Shown here: positions 10,210 to 64,000 of the stretch, in pieces | Position numbering within the stretch: the stretch's first letter is position 1 | Layout of the letters: every line of letters starts with the position of its first letter | The notes under the pieces: generated by a model | What the model was told of the DNA's origin: nothing | Seen by the model: the letters and a program-made list of their open reading frames with translations, nothing else | Database searches by the model: none | DNA from: Echinarachnius parma | Lineage: Eukaryota; Echinodermata; Echinoidea; Clypeasteroida; Echinarachniidae | Reading direction: 5' to 3' | NCBI GenBank assembly: GCA_037951105.1 | Contig: JBAMJV010007995.1 | Coordinates: forward strand, 52,113-116,112 | Length of the DNA: 64,000 nt | Position numbers and translations under genes: made by a program

Positions 10210-13200
10210 ATTTTAGGAATAATGCTAAATTCAGAAGTTAACACATTGAGACAATGAAAACCACATTTTTTCCAAGCATTGAATTAATTGAGCACAAAGT
10301 TTTTCTTTATTGAATACTTGTGTGCATATTGTACTCACTTCACTTGAGCAATATACAAAACACTCATCACACATCCATTAGTCAAACTACATAATAATCT
10401 GGTTTCATATCGACAATAAGCAACGTTTTTGCACAGTTATTTTTCAGAGAGCTTACTTAATCCTACTGAACGTACATATATCATAATCAACAGCAAGGAC
10501 ACACATTTTTTTCGTTCAAAAGTAAATAATACAAGTCAGCATAGTAAAAGAAATGTCATCCTTCATTCTGATTAATAATGTCATGTTACAATAATAAGTA
10601 AAATAACTGACATACCGTTTTTCCATGACTACAATATTACAATCGTCATCAGACGTTACTTGTCACTCTCTAAATAATTCATCAATCGTCTCTGCAAGAT
10701 TAAATAAATTTTCATCTAAAAAATCAATAATAAAACATTTTTCATGATGCAATATTTCAAAGAAACTTTCTCTGGTTTATGAAGTTGGATTACTTCGAGA
10801 ACAGATGGTAAAACAAGAAAAAAGGGGGGTTCGGTGCTCATAACAAAGATAGCTAATCAAATCCTGCATGAACTTGCTCTCAGCCAATGAGCAGCGAGTA
10901 GTTGTACTCCTGTGCACAATTTGATTAGCCATACATTTTTGAGCAACAAGGCTCTGCCTTAAACTCCATCCAAGTGTCCTCTTAAGGACAGAGAATCGTG
11001 GGCTACGTGCAGCCCTTTAAATGTTCAACCAGAGATAATGAATTAATACTGTCATACGCTACAATATATATATATGATGATAAATACTCCTGCTTCGATA
11101 TCTTGAGTTATTTAAGGACACTTAGAAAGAACTGCCCGACATAATTTAGGTAAGTGAAAAAGTCGAGCACTCAGAGAAAATCTGCAGCAAGATTGCGTTA
11201 TTTTTTAAAGTTAACCAAATTACCCTTAAACTACCCTTCGATCAAAACATGACTTCTCTATTAAATAATATATTATCTACAGCACAAAATTACAATCACA
11301 TACTTCTTGTAAAGCTTTCAAGTCCCCTGTTAGGGAATATGCTACACTGCAATTACCAACTACCGATGCAAACCTTTTCATGTCTAAATCATGATATGTA
11401 CGAGTTGGGCTAAAAGATTATTTTCTTTTACATGGATATTAGTAACATTTGGCATAAAGGAGCAATGGACAAAGAATAGTTCAACTTGATATTTTCAGCA
11501 AAAGCCACATACAGAACCAATATTGGATGAACAACATGCAACTACCAAACACATAGCAAGCACTTTTTTTGCCTTCCTCCATGCCATCCATTTCTACTGC
11601 TACACTGCACTTGTTATACTCTAATCTAATCAGCAGTCAACATGACTTATAAACGTTTCTTGGATTCTTCAACTCTTACTGTTCATTAAAACAAGCCAGT
11701 ATCCATGTAAAATGGGGCCTCATCTATTTGTTTAAAATAGTATATTTAGGTTTGATTATAAACTACGGTATCTGAGGATGAATTTTAATTTCATAAAGCA
11801 ACACTTGCATGTAATATGTCAGCTGTACTGCATTTTCACATACTGTGTGTCAAATGTTATGTACTTAAACATGTATACAGTATCACATTTGTAGCTACTT
11901 AGCCAATTGCCTATGGGAAGCAAGTGGTCACTGCATTATCTCTATGGGAATTGCACAATCTAGTAGTGAACAGGTGAACAGGTGAAGGGAGGGCAGCATG
12001 ACAGCAGGATTCAATGTAGTACCAAAGTGTGATATCAAATCTAGTTATTGCCATGGGTAAGCATATGGTTCAAGGTTCAAGCCAAACGTGTGTGACCTAG
12101 CAGTTACTAAGAAGAATTCGGCCAGCTCCAACCCGCTATCAGACACCCAGATAAATGGTCAAGCGGTTAAGAACTGTAACTATAACATAACGTGATGAAA
12201 ATACCTTGGTACTATTGGGGCGTGTGCAAGCAAGTTCAACTTTGCTGCATTTCAATTTGTATTCAATTTTACATCAACTTTAAAACCCAACAACCTCACA
12301 AGTTACCACAACAAAGAACTATCTATCGCTTAGTAAATCCATCCATTCAGTGCGTATTCACAAGTTGCAAGATTAAACAAACTAGAAAAGAACGATATTA
12401 TTTGTTGAAAAATACATTTTGAAACACAGACAATGCCCAAGAAGAATATTTAACTAAATTTCACATGGAAAATCTCACTTTTTTTTTGTGTATTTATGTA
12501 GTCTACATAACTTATGATGCCCAGATGCCAATCACATACATGAAACTGAAATTTAATTCCTAAAATTATTATGAACTATTCAATTGAAATATGAAGGTGT
12601 AAATGTTTCAGAGAAATACATTCATAAAGTGTTTGCCTCAGAAAAAAGAAAAACACAACAGTATTTGAGTTTGAAACATATTATACCAAGATGTAAACTA
12701 ACATAAGATACAGAATCTACATTGATTGAAATATTTCCTGCTTTTAGTTGAATTTGATACAAATCTGTATTAAAATAGTCAATGAAGCCATTAAGTTTCC
12801 ACTCTTTAACCAACAATAGAAAGTAACTAGTAAATCATGGCATTTACAGTGAAATGGAACTCTCTGGCAGTTGAAATACTGTTCATCATGCAAAAGGAGA
12901 CATCAAAATTCCTGTTATTAAAAAAAAAAAAATCCAAATAGTATACAGTAACTTGAATATGCATTAAAAAGAAATAACCTAAAGGAACAAAAAAAAGGGA
13001 AATTTCAGCTATTTCTATTCAAAAGAAAAAAAGAAAAGAGGACATAAACATGGCAAAAAACAAATTGAAAATTAAAAATGTGTATAATTCTGAAGGTGTA
13101 ATATCTTTAATAAACACAATAATGGGGAAAATCCAATGCCAATGTAATATGTACAAAATCCTCATTTTGCAGTTTGTTGCATTGATAGTGAAACTTGTGC

Positions 13201-14252
13201 TAAAAAGGAACATAATTAATACCTTTTTTTTTAGAAGTTTCTGAACATGCTGGTAGGTACATTCCATCACACATGTGTTTAGCACAAATGCATAGAACAC
13301 TTCTTATCTCAAAACAAAAGAGAGATATTCACACTTAACGCTTCCCAAAGAAGCAAACGGAACAAAATCATATCAGTTCCTTCCTTCATGTAACAAAGTG
13401 GTCCTCTTTGCTCATCTCCTACATGTAGGTGATAGCAAAGTTAGGTCGGAAAAGCTGATAGAAAGTAAGTCATTTATAGTTGAGCTGTGATTCTGTTCTC
13501 CTTGTTTGCATGCGTTGGGGTCGTCTGTTTGAAATATGTGCAGAAGGCATGCAGTATTACATATTCTCCTTACTTGACAAAGCACGGTCCTAATGTTCGC
13601 AAGACCACTAGAGAACTTTTATATTCATTATCACACAATATAAACTAACGTAAAACCATCAGAGAAGGATATAAGTGCTATAGGAAAGAGGCTAAGGTAG
13701 TCTCAAAGTGTTGTTCACTGTATAAGTTTTCATAAGCAATATTCGAATCGTCGTGTTTTTGTTTGTCCTGTACGAATGATTAAAGGTGTAGACGTGGTAA
13801 AAGAATCACATTATCACCTCGGTTTTCAAGAGTCTCATTGTTTGGTTATCCTAGAGATGAAGATTTTAGATGTAGTAGCAGTGGCCAGTAATGTAGTTTG
13901 TAATCAATAGTTTCATTGCTTAGTAAACCTGCTAAATGCTGAATGGATGTAACAGTAACAGATATCAGGAAAGGTATTAGTCCTGAGTTTGAGTATTATG
14001 TTTGTGATCTGAGGGGCAGTAGTGGTGGCTAGATTTGGTTTATTAAGACATTATCTACTATCCTGTATATGCATTGATTTGGAGGTGCAGTTGCAGTGAT
14101 GGGAAAAGGGACTGTTCTGCGGTTATCTTATAAAAGGCAGTTGGAAATCAAGACATTCATTTCTTTTTAAATCATGCAATATGGTGATTCGATGTATAGC
14201 TGTGGCGGGCGGGGTAAGCAAACTGTAAGCAGTCCATGGGACCAAGAGTCAA
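10210..14252 (-). other. HECTD1: Probable HECTD1 3' untranslated region (about 4 kb)
   Basis: No exon and few repeats are seen, in contrast with the flanks. The stretch starts at the HECTD1 stop codon. A minus-strand AATAAA lies at 10311-10306, just before the repeat-rich intergenic DNA, and would place the transcript end near 10285. Other poly(A)-like hexamers exist, so the end is uncertain. Confidence 0.4.
10306..10311 (-). terminator. Candidate poly(A) signal for HECTD1
   Basis: AATAAA on the minus strand, seen as TTTATT on plus. It lies at the edge between repeat-poor DNA and the ATC microsatellite. Chosen by position only. Confidence 0.25.
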
Positions 14253-61079
<46,827 letters not shown>

Positions 61080-62134
61080 CTGGAAGGGGAAGAGAAAAGA
61101 GCAAAGATAAATTAGTTATTGATTGATATGAATGGTTGATTCATTTGATTTCAAATCAAGTTTTTTTAAACAGCTTATAAATAACAATTACAATGTATAA
61201 TCACTTCAGTCAGAACATCGTTCGGGAACACTCTTCAATTAAATCTTAAATTTCCCCATAAGAAGGGAGACATTTGAAAAATCAAAACCCATTTCATTCC
61301 TATTGTTTTCATAAGTTAAACAACAGGGTACAAAATGTGTCAAAGTTCCAAGTGATTTGACAAAGTACATGTACATTGTATCAAAATGTATTAGTTTGAT
61401 ACTATTGCTGTTCTTTTACCATATACATGTATTTGCTATCTTTTTTAACTATTTAAAGTAGTCATATTTTTCAATCTTCTGTTTCATCATAAATGTGTCA
61501 TTGAATAAGCCAATAACGTGACAAATAATCAGGTCAGAGGAATAAAGAGGGCCTTTAAAGGATTTAGTATATTGTTGACAGGTGCAATAAGTGATGAATG
61601 GTTGATAAAATGTGTATTTTCTGTGATCTGATATTCTAACTAAGTAATTTGCAAAAATTTCAAGTACTAATGGATGTTGTATATATATGGCCTTGTAATG
61701 AGAGAAAATGCAAAGTGATATTTTCTTACTCATTGCACTGACTTTGTACACATTTTTACTTTCCAGTGGATAATTAAAACTCTGAACACTTCATTTGTTA
61801 TTATCTTTTACCCGGAAAGGGAAAAACCCCCAAAACCTGTCATACAAATATACAAAAGGTATGAGAGAACCACTAGAGTTTCTAAGTTATTGTTTTGGTT
61901 TTGGACAATGTTACTAGACCCCTTTAATGAAATGTCTGTTCAGGTAATAAGCTGCATCATAACCTGCATCAACAACTGGCAGACTCAGCACTAAAAATAA
62001 CTTGTACGTGATCAGTCATGACATTTAATTGGCTATACCTTACTCTTGCACGATATTACACTGAAACCCATAGTACACTCACATTATACTTGGACTCATG
62101 ATTGTTTTGAGTTGCAGAAAGGAAAACTTACAGC

Positions 62135-62515
62135 AGGTACTACCAACCAAAAAAATACTTTTTTTTTTCACGACGGTGATTTTGAACATTTTGAGAGAGA
62201 AAAACGCCCTCGTGAAATTATTCACGAGGGCTATTTTGGGGCTCACGGGGGCTCTTTTTTTTTTTACATCGTTTTCACTGCTCAAGGGTCTAATAAATGA
62301 TTATCATGTGATCTATCTGATTATGCCATGTTTGGTACGTTTCTGGCGCTTTCCGATCATGCAAAAAGATGTAAAGAAAAAAATATTTATTATTTTTATT
62401 TTTTTAATTTTTTTTTCCGCCCCCGTGCCGTGGCTCACGGGGGCAATTCCAAAGGTATCGGGGGCGAATCGCCCTTTGCCCCCGTGTATTTTTTTGGTTG
62501 GGTACTACTAACTTT
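62135..62515. mobile_element. Inverted-repeat element with GGTTGG/CCAACC ends
   Basis: TACTACCAACCAAAAAAATA at 62137 is mirrored by TATTTTTTTGGTTGGGTACT at 62488. The interior has mirrored CTCACGGGGGC and CCCCGTG motifs. No ORF; target duplication not resolved. Confidence 0.6.
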
Positions 62516-62579
62516 TTACCACTTGCAAGAAATCAAATGTGCATATTGATCTAAATGGTATAATTGCAAAAAATGTGTC

Positions 62580-62860
62580 TTTTTTTCTCTACTAGCCCAC
62601 TCGGGCAAGTAAATTCATAAATGTTCAAATTTTACTTGCCCAAAGAGAAAATTTACTTGCCCGTTTACGTCCAAATTAGTTTAAAATGTTATGAATTACA
62701 TTCTACTCTTTTATTTGAAAAGAAATATCAGTTGCTTGATTGGGCAACCAACTAGATCTTTAACGAAATTGTACTTGCCCGACATCAATCGTGACTTGTC
62801 CCAGGCAAGCAGGCAAACAGAAGTGTATTTAAGTAAACGAGTATTGGGGCCAAGGGCGTT
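62580..62860. repeat. Relative of the CAGGG-ended hAT-like family, copy 2
   Basis: CTACTAGCCCACTCGGGCAA and repeated TTTACTTGCCC motifs match the 63660 copy; ends are eroded. Confidence 0.65.
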
Positions 62861-63484
62861 ACTTTCACGTTCATGTAACTGCTAAATATGAACATGAGTT
62901 TGGACTTGATAAGTAATCACATGACAGTCACATGCACCTTACTTCCTGACAAAAAACTTGGGCAATCATTATACAACACAATAACAAACAACCTACATGT
63001 ATCAAGCAGCTGCATTAGCAAAGGTGGGGGGGGAGGGCGGGGGGAGGGCTAAGGTGCCAGGGGGCAGTTTTACCCTGTTGCTCCCTCAATGAAAAATAAG
63101 ATACAAATGCAATGAAGGAAAGTACTGATATTCTTAGACTGTAGTCTATAATTAAATGTTTGGTCTGGGTTGCGCAACGCCAACCCCAACCCCTTCCTAG
63201 GGGAAACCGTGCCCGTTTCTTTGTCATACCAACCCGCCCTCCCCCCCCCCCACCCCCTTCCTTTCTTAGGTTTAAACCATGCTGCAATGTACATGTATGA
63301 CATTGTCATCAAGAGTGATTGATGGGTAGTCATCACAACACATTCATAGGGCCTGACATGGTGCCAAGGTCTTACAGCCTTTTAGATCCAGCGCCCGCAT
63401 ACCATCACAATTCACAATTACCCTTCATGATCAAGAGAATACCTGCCTGTCACAACAAATCAATAAAGGCAAAACAGAAAATAA

Positions 63485-63485
<1 letters not shown>

Positions 63486-63517
<32 letters not shown>
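63486..63517. repeat. Poly-G tract
   Basis: About 32 consecutive G. Confidence 0.95.
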
Positions 63518-63659
63518 ACCACAAAAGTCATCAAAACATCAACAAAGCCAGAACTCTTACCACTGGAACGTATTGGACTGTATCTTTTTAAATCAATGGA
63601 TGCATGAATCATGACAGAGATACGCAAGTTTACAATTCTCTAATTATAGATAAAGCCAA

Positions 63660-63925
63660 GCCTCCACACTAACTTTTTTCTCTACTGGCCTATTTGGGCA
63701 AGTGAAATCATACACTTTTAAATTTTACTTGCCCAGAGAGAAAACGTACTTGCTCGCTTACTTCTAGATGAGATTTACACATTATGAAGAAAAAAATTCT
63801 CTCCTAGTTGACCAATAATTTAGTTGCCCAGTCAGGCAACCAAACTAAGCAATATATGAAATTGTACTTGCCCGACATAAATTTGTACTTGCCCCGGGCA
63901 ACAGGGCAAGTGTCAAGCCCTGTAT
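63660..63925. repeat. Relative of the CAGGG-ended hAT-like family, copy 3
   Basis: Begins AAGCCTCCACACTAACTTTT and ends AGGGCAAGTGTCAAGCCCTG, parallel to the ends of 53888-54228. The interior is rich in TACTTGCCC. Confidence 0.75.
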
Positions 63926-64000
63926 AAATCAGCATGACAAGCCTGAAAGAGGGAATTTTTTTTTTTATCGTTATTCATTTATTTTTATTTTTTTTTGGGG

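Larger units (their letters stand above)
61080..64000. other. HECTD1: Upstream HECTD1 intron, no exon found
   Basis: I looked for the family N-terminus (an acidic start and a LEWLQMGQGDERDMQL-like segment) on the minus strand and did not find it. The stretch holds the repeats listed below. Confidence 0.6.

Noticed and set aside
9571-10257. Open frame of about 228 codons rich in His
   Set aside because: It is the ATC/ACC microsatellite read in frame; no protein-like composition or start context.
61080-64000. HECTD1 start exon within the window
   Set aside because: No minus-strand frame resembles the family N-terminus; short frames here are repeat-derived.

Overview
This is eukaryotic, intron-rich, AT-rich DNA. 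It carries two protein genes, both on the minus strand: a 42-exon part of HECTD1 (14253-61079), a giant HECT E3 ubiquitin ligase, and the small two-coding-exon gene YPEL5 (4842-5848), a Yippee-family zinc protein. Both are metazoan-type proteins. The repeats (GACCTTTGACCTCATGACC arrays between GCCTCCGC...GCGGAGGC ends, ATC microsatellites, abundant hAT-like and foldback elements) suggest a marine invertebrate, most likely an echinoderm. That taxon call is an inference (about 0.6).

Layout from left to right. 1-1380: AT-rich DNA with nothing recognised. 1380-2560: a decayed Gypsy-type LTR retrotransposon remnant with integrase. 2760-3395: a tandemly duplicated coding-like fragment of unknown identity. 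About 3400-5881: YPEL5 with its probable 3'UTR. 6172-7572: a TTAA-bounded element with a second palindromic element nested inside it. 8109-8300: a candidate first noncoding exon and promoter of YPEL5. 8980-10210: GGTACC-rich minisatellite and ATC microsatellite DNA. About 10285-14252: repeat-poor DNA, probably the HECTD1 3'UTR. 14253-61079: HECTD1. 61080-64000: its next intron. The exon holding the HECTD1 start codon lies beyond the right end of the window.

The HECTD1 model was built by hand from splice signals, reading frame and family resemblance. All 42 exons have GT-AG borders, every junction keeps the frame, and together they encode 2513 residues plus a stop. Residue numbers below count from the first complete codon in the window; the family N-terminus, roughly 50 residues, is missing. 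Domain order: N-terminal armadillo-like region, ankyrin repeats, SUN-like region, a shortened MIB/HERC2 region, a long Ser/Thr-rich and acidic linker, a helical region, and a C-terminal HECT domain with catalytic Cys 2448.

The most unusual feature is a recurring pattern. About 16 of the 42 HECTD1 exons, and the first coding exon of YPEL5, have a degenerate partial copy of one exon edge (often with its splice site) in the adjacent intron. Where nothing has inserted between source and copy, the two are nearly always 171-208 bases apart, close to a nucleosome repeat length. Similar spacings (160, 180, 189, 197 and 392 bases) recur in noncoding tandem repeats here. Other notable points are three copies of a repeat that spreads DR1-type nuclear-receptor sites through HECTD1 introns, several long foldback palindromes, hAT-like elements with visible target-site duplications, and an apparently truncated MIB/HERC2 domain next to a SINE-like repeat.
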